From positions 62,001 through 126,000 of the forward strand of contig JAJEIM010000009.1 in the NCBI GenBank assembly GCA_022827785.1: 64,000 bases of DNA. Direction: 5' to 3'. The notes under the pieces were generated by a model. That model did not search any database. It saw only the letters and a list, made by a program, of their open reading frames with translations, and was not told the origin of the DNA. The DNA comes from Acidimicrobiia bacterium. Lineage in GTDB: Bacteria > Actinomycetota > Acidimicrobiia > Spongiisociales > Spongiisociaceae. Position 1 is the first letter of the stretch; each line of letters starts with the position of its first letter. Positions 35,085 through 43,908 of this stretch are shown here, one piece after another. A program made the position numbers and the translations under genes.

Positions 35085-35126
35085 CCGGTGACCGGTGGCC
35101 AGTGACCACTAGCCACAGGCCATTGA
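35085..35126 (+). repeat. Heptanucleotide tandem repeat before pafB
   Basis: Six 7-base units run end to end: ccggtga, ccggtgg, ccagtga, ccactag, ccacagg, ccattga. They end 21 bases before the pafB ATG. ccactag resembles the caactag unit of the array before secG at 11520-11554. Confidence 0.65.
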
Positions 35127-35147
35127 GATCGGTACATTTGGAAGACC

Positions 35148-36071
35148 ATGAGCACCGTCGTAGAGCGCTTGATCAACCTGCTGGCATATCTGGTCGATTC
35201 GTCGCGTCCCGTCACCGCCGACCGGATACGCAACACTGTCGCCGGGTACCAGAGCCTGTCCGACCAGGCCTTCCACCGCAAGTTCGAGCGGGACAAGGCC
35301 AGCCTGCGCGAGCTGGGTATCGAACTCGAGAAGGAAGCCACCGACGTCTGGGAGGTCGAGTGGGGCTACGTGGTCCCGGATCGCAACTACCGGACCATCG
35401 AACCGGGACTCACCGACGAGGAGCGGACCGCGCTGGCCCTCGCGGTGCACATGGTGCGCTCCGGAGGCTGGCCGTCGGGCGCCAACGGCCTGCTCAAGCT
35501 GGGCGGGGCCCGGCTCGCCGACACGGACACGCCGGTGGGCGCCGACTTGGGCCTGGGCAGCGAGTACCTCGGCCTCATCTTCCAGGCGGTGCTGGAACGC
35601 CGCCGGCTCCGGTTCACCTACCGGGGCCGGCCGCGCACCCTTCACACCTATGCCATGCACCACCGCCGCGGCCACTGGTACTTCGCGGGGGTCGAGCCGG
35701 GACAGGACGGCACGATTCGGACGTACCGGCTCGACCGGACGGAGCAGCTCGAGGTGGTGGGAGAACCGGACGCCTTCCCGCGGCCCGAGGGCTTCAGCGC
35801 CCGGGACATCCTGGCGTCCCTGCCCTGGGAGCAACGGGAGCCGAAGCGGTCCCTGATCGAGTGCGACGCCGACATCGCCTGGTGGGTCGAGGACCGGTTC
35901 CCCGATGCCACGGCCGTGGGGCGTACCGAGGCAGGAGGAACGATCCTGGAGGTCCCCTACATGAGCGACTCGTTGCTCGACATGGTCATACAACTCGATG
36001 ACGCGGCGGTGATCCTCGACCCTCCGGAACTCCGGGCCGAGATGGTCCGGCGGCTCAAGGCCGGCCGGTGA
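35148..36071 (+). CDS. pafB: WYL-domain transcription regulator PafB
   Basis: 307 residues. The N-terminal winged-helix region has VERLINLLAYLVDSSRPVTADRIR and FHRKFERDKASLRELGI. The middle and C-terminal parts form a WYL domain (RRLRFTYRGRPRTLHTYAMH, HWYFAGVEPG, TYRLDR). In mycobacteria PafB and PafC form a heterodimer that activates DNA-damage genes independently of LexA. It overlaps pafC by 4 nt, and its place after pafA is the conserved one. Confidence 0.93.
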   Translation: MSTVVERLINLLAYLVDSSRPVTADRIRNTVAGYQSLSDQAFHRKFERDKASLRELGIELEKEATDVWEVEWGYVVPDRNYRTIEPGLTDEERTALALAVHMVRSGGWPSGANGLLKLGGARLADTDTPVGADLGLGSEYLGLIFQAVLERRRLRFTYRGRPRTLHTYAMHHRRGHWYFAGVEPGQDGTIRTYRLDRTEQLEVVGEPDAFPRPEGFSARDILASLPWEQREPKRSLIECDADIAWWVEDRFPDATAVGRTEAGGTILEVPYMSDSLLDMVIQLDDAAVILDPPELRAEMVRRLKAGR

Positions 36072-37015
36072 CCGCCTCCAAGACACAGCAGCGGCTGGCC
36101 CGGATCCTGGCCCTGGTCCCGTGGGCGCTGGCCAACCCCTACCCGACCGTCACCGAGGTCATGGAGCGGTTCGGCTACACGAGCCGTAGCCAGCTCGCCG
36201 ACGATCTCAACCTGCTCTTCTGCTGCGGGCTGCCCGGCTACGGCCCCGGTGACCTGATGGTGGCGTACATGGACGGGGACGAGGTGGTTCTGGACATGGC
36301 CGACTACCTCTCGCGACCGCTCCGGCTCACGCCACACGAAGCTCTGGGCCTGCTCAGCGCCGGTCTGGCCGTGGCCGGCACCTCCCAGGGAAACGAGGCG
36401 CTGGCCAGGGCGGTGGAGAAGCTGACCGGCGCCCTCTTCCCGGAGGCCCCAACCGTCATCGCGGCCGAATTGCCTCCCGAGCCCGACCATCTCGACACCC
36501 TGCGCCGGGCCGCCCAGGACGGGACTGTGCTGACCATCACCTACCTGTCCCTCAGCACCAACCGGACCACCGTTCGAGCCATCGAACCCTTGATGGTCCA
36601 CGCCTCGATGGGGAGTTGGTACCTCCTGGCGAACTGCCGTCTGGCCGGTGACCGGCGCCTGTTCCGCGTGGACCGGATCCGATCGGTGAACGAGTCGGGG
36701 GAGGTGTTCGAACCTCCGGCCAAGCCACCGGCCGCTACGAATGTCGACTACACCCCGTCCGCCGACGCCATCTACGCCCGGCTCGCCCTGCGGTCCGGCG
36801 CCAGGTGGGTGGCCGAGTACTACCCGGTCGAGATACTGGAGGACACAGGCGAGGAGCTCGTCATCCGCTTCGCCATGTCGGACGCACGGGTCGGAGCCCG
36901 CCTGCTCCTTCGCCTGGGCGACCAGGCACGCTTGATCGAGGGACGGGAAGTACGGGAGGAGACCGGGCGCCTGCGCGAGGCGATCCTGGCCCGATACGAG
37001 GCATCCGGGGTCTGA
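36068..37015 (+). CDS. pafC: WYL-domain transcription regulator PafC
   Basis: 315 residues from GTG 36068. It has an N-terminal helix-turn-helix (QQRLARILALVPWALANPYP, MERFGYTSRSQLADDLNLL), then a WYL domain (GTVLTITYLSLSTNRTTVRA, GSWYLLANCRLAGDRRLFRVDRI) and a C-terminal WCX-like part. It is the partner of PafB. The pair overlaps by 4 nt and is probably made together. Compare with PafB: similar length and architecture, from an old duplication. Confidence 0.93.
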   Translation: MTASKTQQRLARILALVPWALANPYPTVTEVMERFGYTSRSQLADDLNLLFCCGLPGYGPGDLMVAYMDGDEVVLDMADYLSRPLRLTPHEALGLLSAGLAVAGTSQGNEALARAVEKLTGALFPEAPTVIAAELPPEPDHLDTLRRAAQDGTVLTITYLSLSTNRTTVRAIEPLMVHASMGSWYLLANCRLAGDRRLFRVDRIRSVNESGEVFEPPAKPPAATNVDYTPSADAIYARLALRSGARWVAEYYPVEILEDTGEELVIRFAMSDARVGARLLLRLGDQARLIEGREVREETGRLREAILARYEASGV

Positions 37016-37059
37016 ACCGCCGTCGGGGGCGGGTAGGCGTGCGCCGGTAGCATGGGATC

Positions 37060-37629
37060 GTGTTCGACACGTTCAGCGGTCTCGAGATTCTCACCATCGC
37101 AGTGATTGCCCTGGTGGTCTTCGGACCGAACCGCCTGCCCGAAATAGCTCGCACCATCGGCAAGTACGTCCGCGAGCTCCGGGGCGCCGTGAGAGACCTT
37201 CGCGAGGGGATCGAGCGGGAGGTCGCTCCCATACGCGAGCCGATGAAGGAACTCCGCGAGGATCTGGCCGAACCGGTTAGCGATGTGAAGCGCACGCTGG
37301 CGGAGACCGCCGATGCCGCCGGCGCGGTGGACCGCGACATCAGGCAATCCCTGGAAGACGCCGGCCAACCCGCCCCGGCTGCCGCGACTCCCGTCCCGGA
37401 GGCCCCCGAGGCACGATGGGTGGCCCCCGAACCCCCGGTGGGCGTGTCGCCGAGCGAAGTCTGGGCGGGGCTGGACGACCCGATGCCCGAGAACGTGGTA
37501 CCGATCGAAGAGCCCGGCCCACCTGCTGAGGGCAGCCCTGCCACGGACGTCCCGGCAGGGGACGGCGACCAGCTCCGGGATCCCCCTGCCGGCCCTGGAG
37601 AGGACGAGCCACCGGACAAGGGCGAATGA
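37060..37629 (+). CDS. tatB: Twin-arginine translocase TatA/TatB-family protein
   Basis: 189 residues from GTG 37060. One N-terminal membrane helix (EILTIAVIALVVFG) is followed by the FGPNRLPEIAR hinge and an amphipathic helix, the TatA/TatB plan. The Pro after FG and the long tail are more TatB-like. From ~residue 100 the tail is acidic and Pro-rich. It overlaps tatC by 4 nt. With TatC it would export folded proteins carrying RR signals. A/B assignment is uncertain. Confidence 0.85.
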   Translation: MFDTFSGLEILTIAVIALVVFGPNRLPEIARTIGKYVRELRGAVRDLREGIEREVAPIREPMKELREDLAEPVSDVKRTLAETADAAGAVDRDIRQSLEDAGQPAPAAATPVPEAPEARWVAPEPPVGVSPSEVWAGLDDPMPENVVPIEEPGPPAEGSPATDVPAGDGDQLRDPPAGPGEDEPPDKGE

Positions 37630-38345
37630 CGGAAGGGACCGATCCCTCCGGCCAGCCGCTGATGGAGCACCTCACGGAGCTCAGGTCACGTCTGGTCAAG
37701 ACCTTCATCGCGGTGGGGGTCGGCACGGTGGTCGCCTTCTTCTTTCGTAACCAGATGCTCCACCTGCTGCAGAACTCCTACAGCGAGGTGGCCGGGCGGG
37801 ATCTGGTGGTGACCGGCCCCACCGACCAGTTCTCGATCGCGATGAGAATGGCGCTCTTCGGCGGGACGGTCCTGGCCAGCCCGGTGATCGCATTCCATGC
37901 ATGGGCCTTCATCAACCCGGGGCTTACCCGGAGAGAACGCAAGTGGGCGTTCCCGGTGGTGGCGGCGCTGGTCACACTGTTCTGCCTCGGCGTCGGATTC
38001 GCCTACTGGAGCCTCCCCCGGGCGGTGGCGTTCCTCGTTTCGATCTTCGAGGACTTGGAGAACCTGTGGACGGTCGAGCTCTACACCCGTTTCGTGATCC
38101 GGTTCCTATTGCTCTTCGGCATATCGTTCCAGTTCCCGGTGTTCCTGTTCGGCGCGGCCGCGGCCGGCGCCGTTACCTCGGACAAGCTTGCGGCCGGTCG
38201 ACGCTGGGCGGTGCTCATCATCGTGGTGGTGGGGGCCGCGGTGAGCCCCACCGGCGATCCGGTCACGCTCCTGCTGCTCTCGACCCCCCTCTACCTCTTC
38301 TACGAGGCCACCATCTGGCTGATCCGCCTGACCCTGAAGAAATGA
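37626..38345 (+). CDS. tatC: Twin-arginine translocase TatC
   Basis: 239 residues with six membrane helices. The N-terminal MEHLTELRSRLVKTFIAVG is the signal-peptide receptor region with its conserved Glu; FINPGLTRRERKW, FGISFQFPVFLFG and GAAVSPTGDPVTLLLLSTPL are family signatures. It has 4-nt overlaps with both neighbours. pafBC-tatA/B-tatC-helY is the order found in mycobacteria too. Confidence 0.95.
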   Translation: MTEGTDPSGQPLMEHLTELRSRLVKTFIAVGVGTVVAFFFRNQMLHLLQNSYSEVAGRDLVVTGPTDQFSIAMRMALFGGTVLASPVIAFHAWAFINPGLTRRERKWAFPVVAALVTLFCLGVGFAYWSLPRAVAFLVSIFEDLENLWTVELYTRFVIRFLLLFGISFQFPVFLFGAAAAGAVTSDKLAAGRRWAVLIIVVVGAAVSPTGDPVTLLLLSTPLYLFYEATIWLIRLTLKK

Positions 38346-40375
38346 GGGTTCACACCTTCTTCGAATCCCTTCCGTTCACGGCGGATCCCTACCAGGTAAT
38401 GGCCGCCGAGATAGTGGAAATGGGCCGTTCGGTGGTCGTGACCGCGCCCACCGGCGCCGGTAAGACCCTGATAGCGGAGGCCGCCATCCACCTGAGCCTG
38501 GCCAACCGGCGCCGCGTGTTCTACACCACGCCTCTCAAGGCGCTGTCCAACCAGAAGTTCCGGGACTTCGGCGCCATCCATGGAAGCGACCGGGTCGGGT
38601 TGCTCACCGGCGACAACACCATCAACCACGATGCTCCCGTGGTGGTGATGACCACAGAGGTGCTGCGCAACATGATCTACGCCGGATCCGACCTGTCCAG
38701 GGTCGATACTGTGGTCCTCGACGAGGTCCACTACCTCCAGGACCGGTTCCGCGGCGCGGTCTGGGAGGAGGTGATCATCCACGCTCCACCCCATATCCGG
38801 TTGGTGTGCCTGTCGGCCACCGTCTCCAACGCGGCCGAGTTCACCGACTGGTTGCGCTCCCGCAGGGGACCCACCGAGCTGGTCGTCGAGGAGCACCGTC
38901 CGGTGCGCCTCGAACGGTGGTGGTCGGTCTGGGACCGCTTCGACCGGGAGGTGCATCTCCTGCCGCTCTACATGGAGGGGTCCGGCGGGATCCGTCCCAA
39001 TGCCGCCATTCCCCGCCTCCTGGCCCGGAGGGGTGGCCGTCGCCGCAGGTTCTCGTCCCCCAGGAGAACCTCGGTGGTGGAGCATCTTGCCTTTCTCGAC
39101 CTGCTCCCGGCCATCTACTTCCTGTTCTCGCGGGCCGGGTGCGACGATGCGGCCGACCAAGTCGTCGCGACCGGAATCCGGCTCACCGACACGACCGAAC
39201 GCGACGAGATCCGGCGCCGAGCCGAGGAGGGTACGAGCCACCTCGCAGGGTCCGACCTGCGGACCCTGGGACACGACCGGTGGCTGGCCAGGCTCGAGCG
39301 GGGAGTAGCGGCCCACCATGCCGGCCTCGTGCCCGCCTTCAAGGAGGTGGTGGAGCAACTCTTCTGCGATGGGCTGATCAAGGTGGTGTTCGCCACCGAG
39401 ACTCTGGCGCTGGGCATCAACATGCCCGCCCGGACCGTCGTCCTCGACCGGCTGTCAAGGTTCACGGGCGAGAGCCATGAGCTGTTGCTCCCCGGTGAGT
39501 TCACCCAACTGACAGGTCGGGCCGGACGGCGGGGCATCGATACGGTGGGCCACGGAGTGGTGCTGCATTCCCCCTTCGTGCCCTTCGAGCGGATGGCGTC
39601 CATCGCCCGGCTCGGCAGCCACCCCCTCCGGTCCAGCTTCCGTCCCACCTACAACATGCTGGTCAACCTGGTGGCCAACTACTCCCGCCGCCAGGCGGAG
39701 CGGCTCCTCGCAGCCTCATTCGCGGAGTTCCAGGACCGGCGCGGCCGGCGCCGCGGCAACGGGAGCGCCCGCAGGTCGGGACCTCGCCGGAGCACTCTCC
39801 TGGAGAGGTTCGACCGGGCCCGGCGGCTCCTCGAGCAACGCGGACACATCCGGGACTGGGCGCTCGAACCCGGGGGAGAGGCGCTCCGGGTCGTATACAA
39901 CGACTTGGGCCTCTTGCTCGTCGAGGCGACACGCGACGGGGTCTTCGACGGGCTGCGGGCGCCGGAACTGGTGGCCCTGGTATCCGCCTTCGCCTACGAG
40001 CCGCGCCGGGACGCGGACGAGCCGGAAGGCTGGCCCACGACGCCCCTCGAGAATGCTTGGTGCCGGTTGGTGGATCTGGCGGAAGACCTCGCCGCCGCCG
40101 AGCGACACCACGGCCTACCCGTGACGCGCTTTCCCCATCCCGGGTTCGCTTGGCTCGCCTATGCCTGGGCGCTCCGGCTCGACCTGGAGGAGCTCCTCGA
40201 CGAGGGCTCTCTCGCCGCCGGGGACTTCGTCCGTACCACCCGATCCGTTCTCGACCTCCTGCGCCAGGTGGGAGACGCGGCGCGTGTCCTGGGGACCGGC
40301 GACCTCGAAAGCGCGGCAAGCCGCGCCCGCCAGGCCATCGATCGGGGAATCGTCACCGCCGGCGGCGTCGTATGA
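38342..40375 (+). CDS. helY: Ski2-like DEAD/DEAH-box helicase HelY
   Basis: 677 residues from ATG 38342 (ATGA overlap with tatC). Motifs: Walker A APTGAGKTLIAE, motif Ib TTEVLRNMIY, the DEVH box VVLDEVHYLQ, SAT (CLSATVSNA), motif V ATETLALGINMPARTVV and motif VI QLTGRAGRRGID. It resembles yeast Ski2/Mtr4 RNA helicases, and the actinobacterial role is unclear. It is clearly shorter than the ~900-residue mycobacterial HelY, mainly in the C-terminal half, where an Arg-rich stretch replaces the larger domain. Confidence 0.9.
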   Translation: MRVHTFFESLPFTADPYQVMAAEIVEMGRSVVVTAPTGAGKTLIAEAAIHLSLANRRRVFYTTPLKALSNQKFRDFGAIHGSDRVGLLTGDNTINHDAPVVVMTTEVLRNMIYAGSDLSRVDTVVLDEVHYLQDRFRGAVWEEVIIHAPPHIRLVCLSATVSNAAEFTDWLRSRRGPTELVVEEHRPVRLERWWSVWDRFDREVHLLPLYMEGSGGIRPNAAIPRLLARRGGRRRRFSSPRRTSVVEHLAFLDLLPAIYFLFSRAGCDDAADQVVATGIRLTDTTERDEIRRRAEEGTSHLAGSDLRTLGHDRWLARLERGVAAHHAGLVPAFKEVVEQLFCDGLIKVVFATETLALGINMPARTVVLDRLSRFTGESHELLLPGEFTQLTGRAGRRGIDTVGHGVVLHSPFVPFERMASIARLGSHPLRSSFRPTYNMLVNLVANYSRRQAERLLAASFAEFQDRRGRRRGNGSARRSGPRRSTLLERFDRARRLLEQRGHIRDWALEPGGEALRVVYNDLGLLLVEATRDGVFDGLRAPELVALVSAFAYEPRRDADEPEGWPTTPLENAWCRLVDLAEDLAAAERHHGLPVTRFPHPGFAWLAYAWALRLDLEELLDEGSLAAGDFVRTTRSVLDLLRQVGDAARVLGTGDLESAASRARQAIDRGIVTAGGVV

Positions 40376-41256
40376 CTCCCTGGCTGGTGCTGGTGAACCC
40401 GCATGCCGGCCGGGGCCGGTCGGCCAAGGACGACACTCTGGCCACTCTGCAGTCCCTTTCCGTGCCCGCCGACGTCCTGGAGGTGGACGGGACGGCCGCG
40501 CTGAGGGATGCCGTCAGGGGCGCCGCCCGCGCCGACCGGCGGCGTTTGGTGGCAGTGGGGGGAGACGGGACGGTCAACGCTGTGCTCAACGAGATCATGG
40601 CCCATCGGTGGAAGGCGGCGCCGCTCCTGGGGATCCTCCCGGGCGGCACCGGCTGCGACCTGCTCCGGACCTTCGGGATCGGTTCCGACCTGGACCGGGC
40701 GGCCGCTCGACTGGTCGAAGGGGCGCCCTATCCGGTGGACGTCGGCCTGGCCATGGGCGAGTGGGGACGGAGGTACTTCCTCAACGTGGCCAGCGCCGGC
40801 GCGACGGCGTCGGCCGCCAGGACCGCCCAACGCATACCGGGTCGCCTCGGTGCGTTCCGCTACGTCGTTGCAGTCGCCGCGTCGCTGCCCTCCTGGCGCA
40901 GGATCGACGCGCGGGTCCAGGCCGGCAGGCGGGAGTTCTCCGGCCCGGCCCTCACCGTCGTGGCTGCCAACGCCCAGTTCTTCGGTGGCGGGTTCAACAT
41001 CGCCCCCCGGGCCTCGATGGTGGACGGCCTGCTCGACGTGCAGATCATCACCAGCCGCCGGAGAGAGGTGGCTGCCCTGATGCGGAAGGCAAGAGGCGGT
41101 GATCACCTAGCCGACCCCGGTGTCCGGCGGTTCGTAGCCCCCGAGGCCCGGATCGAGACCGATCCGCCCTGGCCGGTCGAGGTGGACGGGGAACCCATCG
41201 GCCGGACCCCGCTCCTGGTCCGGCTTCAAGCGGGATGCCTCCGATTGATGATCTGA
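40372..41256 (+). CDS. Diacylglycerol/lipid kinase family protein
   Basis: 294 residues from ATG 40372, overlapping helY by 4 nt. It has the kinase signature VAVGGDGTVNAVLNEI, with nucleotide-binding GILPGGTGCDLLRTFGI, and a C-terminal beta domain (FFGGGFNIAPRASMVDGLLDVQII) typical of the DagK/YegS/BmrU group. It may phosphorylate diacylglycerol, a sphingoid base or another lipid alcohol; the substrate cannot be read from the sequence. Confidence 0.9.
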   Translation: MTPWLVLVNPHAGRGRSAKDDTLATLQSLSVPADVLEVDGTAALRDAVRGAARADRRRLVAVGGDGTVNAVLNEIMAHRWKAAPLLGILPGGTGCDLLRTFGIGSDLDRAAARLVEGAPYPVDVGLAMGEWGRRYFLNVASAGATASAARTAQRIPGRLGAFRYVVAVAASLPSWRRIDARVQAGRREFSGPALTVVAANAQFFGGGFNIAPRASMVDGLLDVQIITSRRREVAALMRKARGGDHLADPGVRRFVAPEARIETDPPWPVEVDGEPIGRTPLLVRLQAGCLRLMI

Positions 41257-41289
41257 ATCCGTCGCACCCGACCCATGGCGGCGTTACTG

Positions 41290-41318
41290 TTCGCAGACCG
41301 GGAGCGCATGCGTATACT
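41290..41318 (+). promoter_or_regulatory. Promoter of the DUF4193 gene
   Basis: TATACT at 41313-41318 has TTCGCA (4 of 6 consensus) at 41290-41295 with a 17-base spacer. It lies about 32 bases before the likely TTG start of the DUF4193 gene. This is the best-spaced promoter match among the TATACT sites in the window. Confidence 0.55.
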
Positions 41319-41350
41319 CTCGCCGCGATCAGACGGGGGGAATAGAGGTT

Positions 41351-41698
41351 TTGGACGACACGATCCGAGATCCGTTCGACCGGGAAGGCGGCAACGACCT
41401 GGACAACGAGAACCCCGACGGCCAAGCCGGTGACGGGGACGACGATGACGAGAACGGCGACGGCGCCGTCGAACTCGACGCCCTGGAGGCGGAGGAGTTG
41501 GAAACCGTCGAGGCGACCGAGTCGGCCACCATGCTGGTGGACGAGACCGGCGAGATCCGGGAGATCCGACGCTCCGAGATGAACCTCGACATCAAGGCAG
41601 AGGAAATGCGGGGCGACGAGTTCGTCTGCCGGTCGTGCTTTCTACGCCTGAAGAAGGTGCAGCTAGCCGCTGACGCCCTCTGTCGCGACTGCGCCTGA
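41351..41698 (+). CDS. DUF4193 family protein
   Basis: 115 residues from TTG 41351, preceded by aatagagg. The first ~60 residues are very acidic (DGDDDDENGDG). The C-terminus is a small zinc-ribbon: DEFVCRSCFLRLKKVQL then CRDCA, the DUF4193 signature found across actinobacteria. Its function is not known. No in-frame ATG is available early enough, so the TTG start is favoured. Confidence 0.88.
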   Translation: MDDTIRDPFDREGGNDLDNENPDGQAGDGDDDDENGDGAVELDALEAEELETVEATESATMLVDETGEIREIRRSEMNLDIKAEEMRGDEFVCRSCFLRLKKVQLAADALCRDCA

Positions 41699-41767
41699 TC
41701 ACGCCGGGCCGGCGATGGAGTCCGCCGGTCTGGGAGCTTGGGCACGTTCCTCGCTACCGTCTGTGGC

Positions 41768-42298
41768 ATGGACATCTCGGTCACTGCCCGGCCCGCCGAC
41801 ACCGCGGACGTGGTATTCCTGGTCGACCTCTATCGCAAGCTCGAGGCCGAGATGGTGGCCATCCACCCCATGTGGCCCCGGGCCGATGGCCTGGACGAAC
41901 CTGTCGAGGAGTCGTTTCTGGCCTGCCTCGACGACGCCGGCACCCGCGTCTATCTCGGTGAGATAGACGGCTACCCGCTTGGATTCATCCTGGGCCGCTC
42001 GCGGCCGCTGCTCGCCCACGAGGCGGGGGTGCGGGTAGCCGCTATTCGAATGGTCTTCGTGGAGCAGGACGCCCGCGGGGTCGGGGTTGGGGAGGTGATG
42101 CGCGACACGCTCCTGGAGGACTTCCGTGGCACCGGCCACCAACTCTTCGACGCCCATGTCCTGCCTGGTCACCGCCTCGCCAAGAACTTCTTCGAAGCGG
42201 GGGGATTCGCGGCACGGTCGATCGTCATGCATCACAGCGACCTGGGCGACGGCGGGCGCCGTATCCGGGCCCACTACCGGCCAACGGTCGAGTCGTGA
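41768..42298 (+). CDS. GNAT-family N-acetyltransferase
   Basis: 176 residues from ATG 41768. The acetyl-CoA-binding motif A is [20 protein letters not shown], followed by a C-terminal motif with [20 protein letters not shown]. It probably acetylates a small molecule or protein amine. It overlaps the NUDIX gene by 4 nt. Substrate unknown. Confidence 0.88.
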   Translation: MDISVTARPADTADVVFLVDLYRKLEAEMVAIHPMWPRADGLDEPVEESFLACLDDAGTRVYLGEIDGYPLGFILGRSRPLLAHEAGVRVAAIRMVFVEQDARGVGVGEVMRDTLLEDFRGTGHQLFDAHVLPGHRLAKNFFEAGGFAARSIVMHHSDLGDGGRRIRAHYRPTVES

Positions 42299-42702
42299 GC
42301 CACCGGCCATCACCGCTGGTTGGTGTGGGTGTGGTGGTGATCGACGAGGGCCGGATGCTGCTCGTGGAGCGCGGCAGGGGCATCCTGACCGGATCGTGGG
42401 CCATACCCGGGGGCAAGGTCCGCTACGGCGAACGCCTGACCGACGCCGCGATCCGTGAGATCAGGGAGGAGACCGGCCTCGAGGTGGCGTTGGGCGACGT
42501 GGTTTGGACCGGTGAATCCTTGGGCGCCTCGGAGCCCCCCGAGCACCATGTCGTCCTGGTTGACTTCACCGGCAAGGTGACGGGCGGGGAACTGCGCGCC
42601 GGGGACGACGCAGCTGACGTCGCCTTCGTCCCGCTGGAGGACCTGCGATCATGGCCTCTCACGCCGACCATGTACGACTTGCTGGACCGGCTGGGCCTCT
42701 GA
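42295..42702 (+). CDS. NUDIX hydrolase
   Basis: 135 residues from GTG 42295. The NUDIX box is complete: G40-x5-E46 ... R54-E55-x-x-E58-E59-x-G61, read as [20 protein letters not shown] followed by TG. It hydrolyses a nucleoside diphosphate linked to some other group. It is coupled to the GNAT gene and convergent with the rhomboid gene. The 61-base gap holds a weak bulged hairpin (cccc-gatc / gatc-c-gggg), possibly a terminator. Confidence 0.92.
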   Translation: MSHRPSPLVGVGVVVIDEGRMLLVERGRGILTGSWAIPGGKVRYGERLTDAAIREIREETGLEVALGDVVWTGESLGASEPPEHHVVLVDFTGKVTGGELRAGDDAADVAFVPLEDLRSWPLTPTMYDLLDRLGL

Positions 42703-42763
42703 CCCTGATATTCGCATCCCGCCCCAACCCCGATCCATGACCGATCCGGGGTCGGCGATGAAC

Positions 42764-43513
42764 TCAGGAGTAGCCGGCCGGATCGGCGTTCCGTAACCTG
42801 AGGTCGGCCAGACGGGCGGTCAGGCCGCGCCGCAGCACCAGTGTCACCACCATCCCGAAGAGGAATCCGGCGACATGGGCCTCCCAGGCGATTCCCGACG
42901 CACCTCCGGCCAGGAGGAACTGGGCCCCCAACCAGAGCAGCAGGAACAGGGCGGCCGGCATGCGGAAGGGGATGAAGATCGGCGGGATGATGCTCAGCAC
43001 CCGCGCCCCCGGGAACAGGACGAAGTAGGCCCCCATCACCCCCGCGATGGCGCCGGAGGCCCCTACCAGGGGTGCCGTCGAGTCCGGATTCAGCGCCACA
43101 AAGCCGAAGGTGGCCACCGCGCCCGATATCAGGTAGAGCAGCAGGTAGCCGGCCCGGCCGTAGGCGTCCTCCACGTTGTTGCCGAACAGCCAGAGGCTCC
43201 AGACGTTGCCCAGCAGGTGACCCAGGCCGCCGTGCAGGAAGATGGAGACCACCACGCTGAGCGGCAGCGACTTCTCGGGGAAGACCGCCCCGCCGTCGCC
43301 CGAAACGCACCGTTCGGAACGGATCTCCTCCAGGGAGACCGCCTCGTTGGTACTGATCTCGCACCCGATGGCCGCCTGGCGCACCAGGAACTCGTACTCG
43401 TCCACCGGATCCGCCGGCTGGACCAGGAAATAGACCGCCACCACGGATGCGATCAGCAGCAGGGAGACGACGGGTCGCCTGATGCCCCGGTTCAGATCCC
43501 GAATCGGAATCAT
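42764..43513 (-). CDS. Rhomboid family intramembrane serine protease
   Basis: 249 residues from ATG 43513. It has six or seven membrane helices. The catalytic dyad is S153 in LVGASGAIAGVMGAYF and H213 in AWEAHVAGFLFGM. FLHGGLGHLLGNVWSLWLFG is the conserved second helix. Between helix 1 and helix 2 is a ~45-residue extracytoplasmic loop with two cysteines (C51, C69) that may pair. Substrate unknown. Confidence 0.94.
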   Translation of the reverse strand: MIPIRDLNRGIRRPVVSLLLIASVVAVYFLVQPADPVDEYEFLVRQAAIGCEISTNEAVSLEEIRSERCVSGDGGAVFPEKSLPLSVVVSIFLHGGLGHLLGNVWSLWLFGNNVEDAYGRAGYLLLYLISGAVATFGFVALNPDSTAPLVGASGAIAGVMGAYFVLFPGARVLSIIPPIFIPFRMPAALFLLLWLGAQFLLAGGASGIAWEAHVAGFLFGMVVTLVLRRGLTARLADLRLRNADPAGYS

Positions 43514-43653
43514 CCGGTCGACTTCCGGTTGGGTATGCCTGCCTTCATGCGCTTCCCACCCTAGGAGCGTATGGCTCCGTACGCGGGTAGGACGGCACCG
43601 GCCACGAGACCTCCGGACCCCGATGGGTAGCAATCCGGGCCCGACGCGCAATA

Positions 43654-43908
43654 ATGAGGAGCATGACCCAGGCTCGCGAGCAGCCCGCCCATCCCGCGTC
43701 GGAAGATATGCCCCCGACCGACGCCGCCATCGAGTCCTACGTGCGCGCCGTGGAAGGGTTGGACGCGAGCCGGGTGGAGGGTCCGGCCGTTGCGCTGGCC
43801 GAGCTCCTCGAGGCCCGATTGGCGGGCACCGACGCCCCGCAGGCTCGCGAAATGCTCGACAACCTGGTGGCTGACTCGGGCTACGAGTCCCATCACTCCC
43901 GGGAATGA
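43654..43908 (+). CDS. Small hypothetical protein upstream of tlyA
   Basis: 84 residues from ATG 43654; ATG 43663 is an alternative. It is a soluble, helical, acidic protein (DAAIESYVRAVEGLD, VALAELLEARLAGTDAPQAREMLDNLV). It overlaps tlyA by 4 nt. Mycobacteria also have a very small gene upstream of tlyA (Rv1693), but I cannot show homology. Confidence 0.65.
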   Translation: MRSMTQAREQPAHPASEDMPPTDAAIESYVRAVEGLDASRVEGPAVALAELLEARLAGTDAPQAREMLDNLVADSGYESHHSRE

